Below are positions 1-7,653 of a stretch of DNA of 34,323 nucleotides, piece by piece. The DNA comes from Oscillospiraceae bacterium. Lineage in GTDB: Bacteria; Bacillota; Clostridia; Oscillospirales; Oscillospiraceae. The translations under genes were made by a program, and so were the position numbers. The stretch spans positions 1-34,323 of the forward strand of contig JAAWBD010000018.1 in assembly GCA_022792495.1 (NCBI GenBank), written 5' to 3'. The notes beneath the pieces are model-generated. The model was given only the letters and a program-made list of their open reading frames with translations. It was not told the origin of the DNA and searched no databases. Within the stretch, counting starts at the first letter, position 1. Every line of letters begins with the position of its first letter.

Positions 1-1
1 A

Positions 2-664
2 TACCTGATGATGGTTACCCGGAAGGGCACGGTGAAGCGGATCCAGCTCTCCTCCATCTTCACCGCCCGGAAGGCGGGCATCCGCTGTATCACCCTGGAT
101 CCCGACGACGATCACATCGCCGTCCGGGAGACCGACGGGGAGCAGGCCATCCTTCTGGCCACCCACGAGGGTATGAGCATCTGCTTTAAGGAGACCGACG
201 TGCGCTGTATGGGCCGGGACGCCTGCGGCGTCATGGGCATCCGCCTGCGCCAGGGGGACTATGTGGTGGGGGCCGCCCGGGCCAAGCGGGAGCACTATGT
301 GCTCATGGTCACCGAGAACGGTTACGGCAAGCGCACCGAGATGGACGAGTACATCCGGGGCGACGGCCCCCAGAAGCGGGGAGGCTACGGCCTGAAGGGT
401 TATAACTGTACCGATAAGACCGGAGCCCTGGTGGGGCTGAAGGTGGTCAGCGACAACGACGATGTGCTGGTGATCAATGACGCCGGCGTTATCATCCGCA
501 TGGCCTGTAACGGGATCAGCTGTTACAGCCGTGGCGCCCAGGGCGTAAAGCTGATGAACCTGGATGAGGGCGTGAAGGTCATCTCCATCGCCCGCACCGA
601 CCACGAGGAGGAAACCGAGGAGCCCGACCCTGTCCCGGAGACCGGAGCCCCGGAGGAGACCTGA
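2..664 (+). CDS. gyrA: DNA gyrase subunit A, C-terminal part (5' truncated by window edge)
   Basis: This is the 3' end of gyrA; the frame is open to the window edge, with its first full codon at position 2. About 220 residues are visible, covering part of the C-terminal beta-pinwheel that wraps DNA and lets gyrase introduce negative supercoils. Repeated pinwheel-blade signatures are seen, such as VTRKGTVKR near the start and VTENGYGKRT in the middle. A GyrA-box-like QKRGGYG lies at about residues 122-128 counted from the ATG at position 8. The tail is acidic (EEETEEPDPVPE), as is usual for gyrase A. The catalytic tyrosine domain lies upstream, outside the window. A ParC-type topoisomerase IV subunit is the alternative, but the GyrA-box-like motif favours gyrase. 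The next gene starts 1 nt after the stop. Confidence 0.93.
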   Translation, partial: YLMMVTRKGTVKRIQLSSIFTARKAGIRCITLDPDDDHIAVRETDGEQAILLATHEGMSICFKETDVRCMGRDACGVMGIRLRQGDYVVGAARAKREHYVLMVTENGYGKRTEMDEYIRGDGPQKRGGYGLKGYNCTDKTGALVGLKVVSDNDDVLVINDAGVIIRMACNGISCYSRGAQGVKLMNLDEGVKVISIARTDHEEETEEPDPVPETGAPEET

Positions 665-665
665 T

Positions 666-1172
666 ATGGGCAGCCTGCTCCTCTCCACCCTGGGCACTCT
701 CTCCAGCCAGGCCTACTACCTCTTTATCCTCATCGTGGCCGTGGGATTTTTCGGGGTCTATGTCCCTTTAAACGAGCGAAAAAAGCGCCGGACACCTGAA
801 AAAACCACAAAAAAATCTCCTGGAAAGGAAGAAAAGTCCCCTGCGGCTCTGGGCCGTTCCGCCGCCCTGAAGCTGCTGGCGGTCGGTGTTCCCATGGCCG
901 TTGTAGGTTTGATCCTCCTCATTGCCGCCGCCGTTATGGGACGTCCCCTCCCCACCATTCTGGGGGCAATCCTGGCCGGGGCGGGCCTGGCGGCCATGGA
1001 CAGGGCAGGCCGGGAGCTTCGCGCCGCCCCCCGAAGGAAAAGGCCGCAGTCCCCGCCCCCGGAGCCTGTGGATCGGAGCCGCCTGGAGCAGCTGGAGACC
1101 CTCCGGGAAGCCGGCCTCCTCACCCCCGAGGAGTACCAGCACAAGCGCGCGGAGATTTTAAAGGGGCTGTAA
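666..1172 (+). CDS. Small membrane protein with C-terminal SHOCT-like domain
   Basis: A 168-residue protein of unknown function. A hydrophobic segment lies at about residues 14-34, followed by a Lys-rich cytoplasmic stretch. A second hydrophobic region at about 68-110 probably makes two more membrane passes. The last 30 residues (LEQLETLREAGLLTPEEYQ and on) match the SHOCT pattern, a short amphipathic motif found at the ends of many bacterial membrane proteins and thought to mediate oligomerisation. The start codon follows the gyrA stop by 1 nt and has GGAGGAG 7 nt upstream inside gyrA, so the gene is probably translated from the gyrA message. No specific role can be assigned. Confidence 0.75.
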   Translation: MGSLLLSTLGTLSSQAYYLFILIVAVGFFGVYVPLNERKKRRTPEKTTKKSPGKEEKSPAALGRSAALKLLAVGVPMAVVGLILLIAAAVMGRPLPTILGAILAGAGLAAMDRAGRELRAAPRRKRPQSPPPEPVDRSRLEQLETLREAGLLTPEEYQHKRAEILKGL

Positions 1173-1272
1173 GTGGGGCACAAAACCGCGGCCCTCCAAG
1201 AAGGGGAGCCGCCGCGGGATAGGAGCCTGACAAGGAAAGCGAGTATTGCCGTAAAAACAAAGGAGCGACACC

Positions 1273-2460
1273 ATGAAACAAGTCACCATCTACACCGACG
1301 GAGCCTGCTCCGGCAACCCCGGCCCTGGGGGCTGGGGGGCCATCCTCCAGTACGGAAAGTTCGAGAAGGAGCTCTCCGGCGGGGAGGAGCACACCACCAA
1401 TAACCGCATGGAGCTCACCGGGGTCATCACCGCCCTGGAGGCCCTGGGGGAGCCCTGCGTGGTGGAGCTCTACTCCGACTCCAAGTATGTCATTGACGGC
1501 CTGGAGAAGGGCTGGGCCAAGTCCTGGCGGGCCAAGGGCTGGGTGAAGGCGGACAAAAAGCCCGCATTGAACCCCGACCTGTGGGAGCGGCTTCTGGAGC
1601 TGTGCGCCAAGCACCAGGTGAACCTCCACTGGGTCAAGGGCCACGCCGATAACGAGTTCAATAACCGCTGCGACCAGCTGGCGGTGGCCGAGAGCCAGAG
1701 GTTCAAGCCCCAGGAGCCCGCCCCAGAGGAGGACGTCCCCCAGCTGGAGCAGGTCACCGACCGGATCTACGTCTTTCCTGGGGAGGACTTCAATGGGCGG
1801 GATCGGCCCTTCCTCTACTTTGTCCGGGGGGATAAGCTCCGCCTGGCGGTGGACGCGGGCAACTCCCCCGCCCATGTAAAGGCCTTCTACGCCGCCCTGA
1901 AGGCGGCTGGCCACCCCACCCCGGACATTACCGTCATCACCCACTGGCACTGGGATCACACCTTCGGCCTCCGGGCGGTGAAGGGCCTCACCCTGGCGAC
2001 CCGGGAGACCAACGATACGCTCCGCAGGCTCCAGACCTGGGCCTGGGACGAGGGCTCCATGGAGGAGCGGCTGCGCACCGGGGAGGACATTCAGGCCTGC
2101 GCCGACTGCATCCGCCGGGAGTACGACGACCCGAAGAAGATCCGGGTGGTGACGGCGGACATGGAGATCGACGGCCCGGTGACCCTCGACCTGGGGGGGG
2201 TCACCTGCCAAGTCATCCCCCAGGACTCCCCCCACTCCCGGGACGGCCTCTTCCTCTATTTCCCCGAGGAGAAGGCCCTGGCCGTGGGGGACGGGGAGAG
2301 CGGCGACTACTACGAGCTGGAGGGAAGCTACGACCCGGAGCGGCTGGAGTCCTTCCTCTCCTTCCTGGATACCCTGGACTATGACCTGGCCCTTCCCGGC
2401 CACCAGATGCCCTGGACAAAGGCGGAGCAGCGGGAGGCACTGGAGGGAATGAAAAGTTAA
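1273..2460 (+). CDS. rnhA: Ribonuclease HI fused to a metallo-beta-lactamase-fold hydrolase
   Basis: One uninterrupted 395-residue frame with two domains. Residues 1-143 are a full RNase HI, which cuts the RNA strand of RNA/DNA hybrids. The catalytic set is complete at the family's usual positions: D9 ([10 protein letters not shown]), E47, D69 (YSDSKY), H124 ([11 protein letters not shown]) and D134. A short Pro/Glu linker (about 146-160) leads to an MBL-fold domain (about 161-395). Its metal motif is THWHWDH (H224, H226, D228, H229), with further candidate ligands H321, D340 and H377 (LPGH). AAAGGAG lies 7 nt before the ATG. RNase HI is normally about 150 residues and ends after the first domain, so the fusion is notable. 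What the MBL domain acts on is unknown; nuclease, esterase or thioesterase are all possible. A strong terminator follows. Confidence 0.92.
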   Translation: MKQVTIYTDGACSGNPGPGGWGAILQYGKFEKELSGGEEHTTNNRMELTGVITALEALGEPCVVELYSDSKYVIDGLEKGWAKSWRAKGWVKADKKPALNPDLWERLLELCAKHQVNLHWVKGHADNEFNNRCDQLAVAESQRFKPQEPAPEEDVPQLEQVTDRIYVFPGEDFNGRDRPFLYFVRGDKLRLAVDAGNSPAHVKAFYAALKAAGHPTPDITVITHWHWDHTFGLRAVKGLTLATRETNDTLRRLQTWAWDEGSMEERLRTGEDIQACADCIRREYDDPKKIRVVTADMEIDGPVTLDLGGVTCQVIPQDSPHSRDGLFLYFPEEKALAVGDGESGDYYELEGSYDPERLESFLSFLDTLDYDLALPGHQMPWTKAEQREALEGMKS

Positions 2461-2480
2461 AAAGAAAAAGTGAAAAATGA

Positions 2481-2520
2481 GCGGACGGTGCTTTCAACAG
2501 AAAAGCACCGTCCGCTTTTT
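2481..2520 (+). terminator. Rho-independent terminator after the RNase HI-MBL gene
   Basis: A perfect 14-bp stem (2481-2494 with 2502-2515) encloses a 7-nt loop and is followed by TTTTT. The minus-strand side is also T-rich (2461-2480), so it may serve the convergent mrp operon as well. Confidence 0.92.
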
Positions 2521-2587
2521 GGAAGTACAACTTGTGAAAGGAAAAAGACATTGCTGCGAAATGAACCGCTTTTTCACGTTTCCCTTT

Positions 2588-3406
2588 TCACTTTAGCTTT
2601 CCCGCAACTTCCTCCAGATAATTCCGTTCCAGCTGCTCCACCCTTCCCTCGTCGCAGGCCCTGGCCAGGGCCGGGTCTATGGGCAGCCGGGCCAGGACCG
2701 GCAGGCTGTGGGCGTTGGCGATCTCCTCCAAATGGCTCTCCCCGAAGATCCTGTGCTCCTTCCCGCAGTCGGGACACTGGAAGTAGCTGTAGTTCTCAAT
2801 GAGACCCAGGATGGGCACGTCCATCATCTCGGCCATCTTTACCGCCTTCTCCACGATCATGCTCACCAGCTCCTGGGGGGAGGTGACCACCACGATCCCG
2901 TCCACCGGCAGAGACTGGAATACGGTGAGGGGTACGTCCCCCGTCCCAGGGGGCATATCCACAAACATGTAGTCCACGTCTCCCCACTGCACGTCGCTCC
3001 AGAACTGTTTTACCGTTCCGGCGATGAGGGCGCCCCGCCAGACCACGGGGTCAGACTCGTTCTCCACCAGCAGGTTCAGGCTCATCAGCTTGACCCCTGT
3101 GGAGGTGACGGCGGGATAGATCCCCTGGTCGTCCCCCATGGCCCGCTCATGGATACCAAAGGCCTTGGGGATGGAGGGGCCGGTGATGTCTGCGTCCAGC
3201 ACGGCGGCCTGTCTGCCGCTTTTTTGCACGGCGGCAGCCAGGGAGGCGGTGACCAGGCTCTTGCCCACTCCCCCCTTGCCCGACATGACGGCGACGACCT
3301 TTTTCACGTTGGAATGGGGATTGGCCTTGGCCCGGGGGTCAAAGCCTTCGGTGCGCTCCCCGCAGTTTTCTCCACAGGAGGAGCAGTCGTGGGTGCACTC
3401 TGCCAT
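2588..3406 (-). CDS. Mrp/NBP35-family P-loop ATPase, Fe-S cluster carrier
   Basis: A 272-residue member of the Mrp/NBP35/ApbC family, cytosolic ATPases that bind and transfer iron-sulfur clusters to apo-proteins. The deviant Walker A motif SGKGGVGKS is at residues 42-50, and DMPPGTGD, typical of the family, is at about 150-157. The paired cysteines for the bridging cluster are C211 and C214 (CPDC). The N-terminus carries four more cysteines (C4, C8, C11, C15), resembling the extra N-terminal cluster site of NBP35-type proteins. The ATG has AAGGAGAG upstream. It is the last gene of the minus-strand operon that starts at dtd. Its neighbour hemZ is a radical SAM Fe-S enzyme and so a plausible client, but that link is inference. 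Confidence 0.93.
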   Translation of the reverse strand: MAECTHDCSSCGENCGERTEGFDPRAKANPHSNVKKVVAVMSGKGGVGKSLVTASLAAAVQKSGRQAAVLDADITGPSIPKAFGIHERAMGDDQGIYPAVTSTGVKLMSLNLLVENESDPVVWRGALIAGTVKQFWSDVQWGDVDYMFVDMPPGTGDVPLTVFQSLPVDGIVVVTSPQELVSMIVEKAVKMAEMMDVPILGLIENYSYFQCPDCGKEHRIFGESHLEEIANAHSLPVLARLPIDPALARACDEGRVEQLERNYLEEVAGKLK

Positions 3407-3448
3407 TTTGAATCTCTCCTTTTGTTTAAATAGGGCCGGGTGCGGCGT

Positions 3449-4402
3449 TTACAGCACCACGGATTTTTCTTCCTGATACTCTCCCCCGCCAATGAATTCC
3501 CGAAGCAGAGAGTCCCTGGCCACCATGGCTGGATCGATGGCCTCGAAGGCGTCAAAGGCGCCCATCAGCTCCAGCAGCTCCCCCCGTCTTTGATTCTCCT
3601 CAGGCACCGCCCGCAGCAGAGGCAGGGCGTAATTTTTCATCACGGATACCTCATAGGGCAGGGAGGAATCCACCATCACATGGGCGGTATCCTTGTAGGG
3701 GGAGATATAGAGCTTTTCCCCCCGGCGGACATTGGCCCACATGGATAGGGTGAAGGCCACATCGCTGCCCCGGAAATTGTAGTCCCGGACGGCCCTTCTC
3801 GTCAGGCGCATCCAGGTGCCCTTGAATTTTACCACCCCGTCCTCCATCACGTTGGAGCGGGCGGAGATATAGAGCCGGGTAGCCTCCGGATGGGGCCCGG
3901 CTATGCCGGGGCCCAGGGCGTGGATGCCCTCGAAAATGGCGATCTCATTCTTTTCCAGCCGCAGGGGCCGGCCCTTGGCGTCGTTGCGCATCTGCCGGGT
4001 AAACTCAAACCGGGGGATGATGACTCCCTCCCCCCGGCTGAGCTTGGTAAAGGTCTCGTCCAGCAGCTCCATGTCCAGGCACAGGGGGGACTCCAGGTCA
4101 TACTCCCCGTCGGCGGTTCTGGGGGCGGTGGCGGGATCCCGGGTTTTGTAGTAATTGTCCAGGGAGACGGTGTGGGTGTTCACCCCCCGCCGCTCCAGCT
4201 CCGCCTCGATCTTCAGAGCCGTGGTGGTTTTTCCTGATCCCGAGGGCCCCGACAGCAGCACAATGGGGGATTGGGCCATCCGCTCTACGATCTTGTCGGC
4301 GGCGGCCACCACCCGGCTGTGGTAACGGGCGTCGCACTCGGCCAGAAAGGCAGGGGCGTCTGCGCGGATCCGTTGGTTGATTTCCTGCAGCTGATAGGCC
4401 AT
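3449..4402 (-). CDS. Uridine kinase-like nucleoside kinase
   Basis: A 317-residue P-loop kinase of the uridine kinase/phosphoribulokinase group. The Walker A motif GPSGSGKTT is at residues 52-60. It is followed by the uridine-kinase-type SLDNYYK at about 80-86 and by IFEGIHAL, the usual strand with the base-binding/catalytic region. Family members of this longer form carry extra N-terminal sequence, here about 45 residues. The likely reaction is ATP-dependent phosphorylation of a nucleoside such as uridine, but substrate specificity cannot be read from sequence. The start lies 3 nt after the hemZ stop, and its ribosome site (GGAGA) is inside the hemZ end, indicating coupled translation. Confidence 0.85.
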   Translation of the reverse strand: MAYQLQEINQRIRADAPAFLAECDARYHSRVVAAADKIVERMAQSPIVLLSGPSGSGKTTTALKIEAELERRGVNTHTVSLDNYYKTRDPATAPRTADGEYDLESPLCLDMELLDETFTKLSRGEGVIIPRFEFTRQMRNDAKGRPLRLEKNEIAIFEGIHALGPGIAGPHPEATRLYISARSNVMEDGVVKFKGTWMRLTRRAVRDYNFRGSDVAFTLSMWANVRRGEKLYISPYKDTAHVMVDSSLPYEVSVMKNYALPLLRAVPEENQRRGELLELMGAFDAFEAIDPAMVARDSLLREFIGGGEYQEEKSVVL

Positions 4403-4405
4403 GGT

Positions 4406-5929
4406 TCAGTCTCCTTTCGTCTCCAGCAGAAGGGGGGCCAGCGCCCCCTTCTCCCGGCAGAGCTTGTCAATGTCCCGCAGGTACTCCTGGGGGAATTTTG
4501 GGTTGGCAAACCGCTCGATCTTTCCCGTTTTGGGCCAGTAGAGCTTGGTCACTCCCCCGCCCCCCAGGGCCAGAATGGAGTGAAGCTCCTCCATCATGGC
4601 GATGTTGTAAAGGCTCTCAAGCCCTGGTCTGGCCCAGCCCACATTCTCAAAGGAGCCGGACATGTATTTCTGCCGGTAAAGGTAGTAGGGGACATAGCCC
4701 CCCTGCCGCAGGGTCTCCCAGGCGGCGTTGAGCATGGCCTCCACCTCCCCGTCGGTGGGGAGGGCTTCCGGGTTTTCCATCAGCCGGGAGCCCTTCTTCA
4801 GGGCCAGGGTGTGGACGGTGATATTCTCCGGCGCCAGCTCCATCACCTCCCGGAGAGACTGGGCAAATCCCTGGGGGGAATCCCCAGGGAGCCCCGCGAT
4901 GAGATCCATGTTGACAGCAAGCCCCCCCGCCTTTCGCACATCTCCATAGGCCCTGCGGATATCTTCCCCGGAATGGGGCCGCCCCATCCGCTCCAAAACG
5001 GCGTCGTTCATGGACTGGGGGTTGACGGAGACCCGATCCACCCCATGTCCCACCAAAACCGCCAGCTTGTCGGGGGTGATGGTGTCGGGCCGTCCCGCCT
5101 CCACGGTGAACTCCGTGCAGCGCTGAAGGGGCAGGTGCTCCTCCATGGCGGAGAGGATCCGGTGGAACTGGGGCCCCGACAGGGTGGTGGGGGTGCCGCC
5201 TCCCATATAGACGGTGCGGATCACCTGCCCCGTGGCCTTCAGAAGCTCCCCCGCGGCGGCGATCTCCCGGCAAAGCCCCTCCACAAAGGGCTCCACCAGA
5301 GGCAGACACTTTTCCACGGCGGCTGAGACAAAGGAGCAGTAGATACAGCGGCTGGGGCAGAAGGGGATGCCAATATAGAGGGAGATCTCGTCCGGCTTCA
5401 GACTATTTGTGGCCTTCATGCTCTCGTAGGCGCAGTCCATGGCCAGCCTTCGGCGAAGGGGGGAAACGCGGTAGGTCTCTTTCAGGACTTTCTCTGCCTG
5501 GGCGGGGGTAGCCCCCTCCAGCAGGGCTTTGGCGGGGATTTTTACCGGCCGCACCCCGGTGAGGGAGCCCCAGGGCAGGTCGTGGCCCAGAAGGGCGGTG
5601 CTCGCCTTGTAAAAGGCCTGTTTTACTGCCCGCTGAAGGGTGCGGTAGACCTCCTCAGGCGGGGCGTCCAGCTCCTGGCTGGGGAACCGAACCACCCCAT
5701 TGTGCCAGCCCTTCTCCCGAAAGACCAGGGCGCTCATGTTGGTCAGCTTTTTTCCCCGGTGAAGGGTAAAAATGGCGGCGTTTTTCTCCCGAACCAAGCT
5801 CTGGGGAGGTGGAGAATCGGGATATTCCGGCCGCTCCCCGGGAAAGAGGGTCAGCATCATCTGCTCCACGGCGTAATGGTAGCGTTCGGCCTCCCAATCC
5901 ACATTGTCCGAGGTAAGCCACAGCTTCAT
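4406..5929 (-). CDS. hemZ: Coproporphyrinogen dehydrogenase HemZ (radical SAM)
   Basis: A 507-residue radical SAM protein of the HemN/HemZ family, which performs oxygen-independent oxidative decarboxylation of coproporphyrinogen in heme synthesis, or a related heme-handling role. An N-terminal region of about 180 residues precedes the radical SAM core, as in the clostridial HemZ type. The [4Fe-4S]/SAM cysteines are C191, C195 and C198 in GIPFCPSRCIYC. The GGGTPT motif follows at about 244-249. No other heme genes are in the window, and many gut Clostridia lack the full heme pathway, so the physiological reaction is uncertain. The start overlaps the upstream MBL gene by 4 nt (ATGA). Confidence 0.9.
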   Translation of the reverse strand: MKLWLTSDNVDWEAERYHYAVEQMMLTLFPGERPEYPDSPPPQSLVREKNAAIFTLHRGKKLTNMSALVFREKGWHNGVVRFPSQELDAPPEEVYRTLQRAVKQAFYKASTALLGHDLPWGSLTGVRPVKIPAKALLEGATPAQAEKVLKETYRVSPLRRRLAMDCAYESMKATNSLKPDEISLYIGIPFCPSRCIYCSFVSAAVEKCLPLVEPFVEGLCREIAAAGELLKATGQVIRTVYMGGGTPTTLSGPQFHRILSAMEEHLPLQRCTEFTVEAGRPDTITPDKLAVLVGHGVDRVSVNPQSMNDAVLERMGRPHSGEDIRRAYGDVRKAGGLAVNMDLIAGLPGDSPQGFAQSLREVMELAPENITVHTLALKKGSRLMENPEALPTDGEVEAMLNAAWETLRQGGYVPYYLYRQKYMSGSFENVGWARPGLESLYNIAMMEELHSILALGGGGVTKLYWPKTGKIERFANPKFPQEYLRDIDKLCREKGALAPLLLETKGD

Positions 5930-6537
5930 AGACCCATCGCCTCCCGCAGATAGGGGTTGGTCTCCCGCTCCCTCTCCAGAGTGGTAAATTCATTGTGCCC
6001 CGGAAACACCCGGAGATCCCCCTCCAGCCGGCCCAGCCGCCGGAGGGACTGCTCCATCTGGGCCAGGCTTCCCCCGGGAAAATCCGTCCGCCCGCAGGAG
6101 CCGGAAAAGAGGGTGTCCCCGGTGAAAAGGGCGTCCCGGCACTGCAGGCACACCGACCCCCGGGTGTGGCCGGGGGTGTGGAGGATCTCGACCTTCAAAT
6201 TCCCCAGGGGGATCACCTCCCCCTCCCGCCAGAGGGTCAGGGATCCCAGGGTTCCCGTGGGCATGAGCTGGTCAGTTCTGTTGGCGTCCTCGGAATGGAG
6301 ATACACGGGCACATGGGGAAAGGCCTGCCGCAAAGCCGCCACTCCCCCCACATGGTCATAGTGACCATGGGTGAGAAAGACAGCGCGCAGATCCCACCCG
6401 TTGTCCACACAGAGGGGCCGCAGGGTGTGGGAGATATCGTCCCCCGGGTCAATGGCCGCCAAAGCCCCGCTGTCCTCATCCACCAAAAGATAGCAGTTTG
6501 TATATACAGAGGGTATATAAATGTGCCTAATATCCAT
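5926..6537 (-). CDS. MBL-fold hydrolase, glyoxalase II-like
   Basis: A 203-residue single-domain metallo-beta-lactamase-fold protein. The metal motif THGHYDH is at residues 56-62. Further ligands are H124 (TPGHTRGS), D141 (TGDTLF) and a late PGH at about 179-181. Size and motifs fit the short glyoxalase II-like hydrolases that sit beside dtd and hemZ in many Clostridia. The substrate is unknown; a thioester of glutathione or another thiol is only a guess, as the organism may lack glutathione. It overlaps hemZ by 4 nt and belongs to the dtd operon. Confidence 0.88.
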   Translation of the reverse strand: MDIRHIYIPSVYTNCYLLVDEDSGALAAIDPGDDISHTLRPLCVDNGWDLRAVFLTHGHYDHVGGVAALRQAFPHVPVYLHSEDANRTDQLMPTGTLGSLTLWREGEVIPLGNLKVEILHTPGHTRGSVCLQCRDALFTGDTLFSGSCGRTDFPGGSLAQMEQSLRRLGRLEGDLRVFPGHNEFTTLERERETNPYLREAMGL

Positions 6538-6558
6538 TTTGGAATCTCCTAGGGCGGC

Positions 6559-6999
6559 TCACAGATCCAGCCGCATGATGATCTCCCCGTCCTCCACCAG
6601 CCCGGTGGGGCGGAAGCCCAGCTTCTCATAGATATGGCGGGCCCGGTCGTTGCCCTCCATGTAGCCGATGGCGATGCAGGAATATTTCCCGCTCTCCCGG
6701 GCCAGGGCGATGAATTGGGAGAGGGCCGCGGTGCCGCAGCCCCTCCCCTGGTGCTCCCTGGCGATGGCCAGCCGCCACAGATACAGAACCCCCTTGGGGC
6801 GATCCTCGTGAACCATCATGAAGCCCACCAGGGTATCCCCCTCATAGACGGCAAAGGGGTGGGTGTCGTGGTTCTCATAGTACAGCCACGCCTCGGCCAG
6901 GGAGACGGCGTTGGAGGCCACAAATTTTCCTCCGTCTCCCGGATCCATTTTCAGCAGGGGATAGAAATTCTCCTTGTCGATTGACCGGAAAGAAACCAT
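6559..6999 (-). CDS. GNAT-family N-acetyltransferase
   Basis: A 146-residue GCN5-related acetyltransferase. The acetyl-CoA-binding loop (Q/R-x-x-G-x-G/A) is HQGRGCGTAA, with QGRGCG at residues 84-89. The preceding strand, YLWRLAIA, and the C-terminal ARHIYEKLGF are typical of the family. The pattern is closest to the diamine/spermidine acetyltransferase-like group, but the acceptor substrate cannot be determined. Its ATG overlaps the dtd stop (TAATG), so the two are translationally coupled. Confidence 0.88.
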   Translation of the reverse strand: MVSFRSIDKENFYPLLKMDPGDGGKFVASNAVSLAEAWLYYENHDTHPFAVYEGDTLVGFMMVHEDRPKGVLYLWRLAIAREHQGRGCGTAALSQFIALARESGKYSCIAIGYMEGNDRARHIYEKLGFRPTGLVEDGEIIMRLDL

Positions 7000-7442
7000 T
7001 ACAGAACCTCCGTATCCAGCAGAATGGTCACCGGGCCGTCGTTCTGAGAGAAAACCTGCATATCCGCCCCAAACTCGCCGTGCTCCACGTGGAACCCCCG
7101 CTCCTCACATTGGGCCATGAACCGCTCATAGAGGGGGATGGCGGTATCGGGCCGGGCCGCCCCGGTGAAGCCGGGCCGCCGGGATTTGCAGTCGGCAAAG
7201 AGGGTAAACTGGCTGATCACCAGCAGCGAGCCTCCCACCTGCTCCAGATTCAGGTTCATCTTCTCGTTCTCATCCTCGAAAATGCGAAGACCGCAGACCT
7301 TGTCGGCCATCCTGTCGGCCTGGGCCTGGGTGTCGTCTGCGGCCACCCCCAAAAGCACCAGAAAGCCCCCGTCGGTCTTGCCGTTGACCTTTCCGTCGAT
7401 TTCCACCCGGGCATTTTTCACCCTGGTCACCACCGCGCGCAT
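6999..7442 (-). CDS. dtd: D-aminoacyl-tRNA deacylase
   Basis: A 147-residue Dtd protein, which removes D-amino acids (and glycine mischarged on tRNA-Ala) from tRNA. Both active-site signatures are present: SQFTLFAD at residues 77-84 and NDGPVT, containing the cross-subunit Gly-cisPro motif, at 134-139. I chose the ATG at 7442 over the in-frame TTG at 7448 because AGGAGG lies about 9 nt upstream and the family starts MRAVVQRV-like. It is the first gene of a six-gene minus-strand operon and has its own promoter at 7481-7509. A relA gene, often upstream of dtd in Clostridia, is absent here. Confidence 0.95.
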   Translation of the reverse strand: MRAVVTRVKNARVEIDGKVNGKTDGGFLVLLGVAADDTQAQADRMADKVCGLRIFEDENEKMNLNLEQVGGSLLVISQFTLFADCKSRRPGFTGAARPDTAIPLYERFMAQCEERGFHVEHGEFGADMQVFSQNDGPVTILLDTEVL

Positions 7443-7480
7443 GGGCAAAGCCCTCCTATCCTATGAAAATTCTGCCTATT

Positions 7481-7509
7481 ATTATATCCTTTCCAAGAAA
7501 AAAGGTCAA
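7481..7509 (-). promoter_or_regulatory. Sigma-A promoter of the dtd operon
   Basis: On the minus strand TTGACC is followed after exactly 17 nt by TATAAT. The -10 box lies about 39 nt upstream of the dtd ATG. Confidence 0.82.
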
Positions 7510-7582
7510 CGGGGATGGAAGCGAAAGGCAGGGAGGGTTCGTCTTTTGGAGCGGGAGGAAAAGATTTAAGGGGGGAGCTCCC

Positions 7583-7611
7583 TTGAAAGACCGGGGGAAA
7601 AATGATATAAT
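7583..7611 (+). promoter_or_regulatory. Sigma-A promoter of miaB
   Basis: TTGAAA, a 17-nt spacer and TATAAT, ending 42 nt before the miaB start. It is divergent from the dtd promoter, about 75 nt away. Confidence 0.82.
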
Positions 7612-7653
7612 CTGATCCTATGATCTCCCATACCCCAAAAAGGAGGGGCTTTT

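Noticed and set aside
1120-2403. A 427-codon minus-strand frame opposite the RNase HI-MBL gene
   Set aside because: Composition is typical of an antisense shadow, and the plus-strand protein has two complete catalytic sets.
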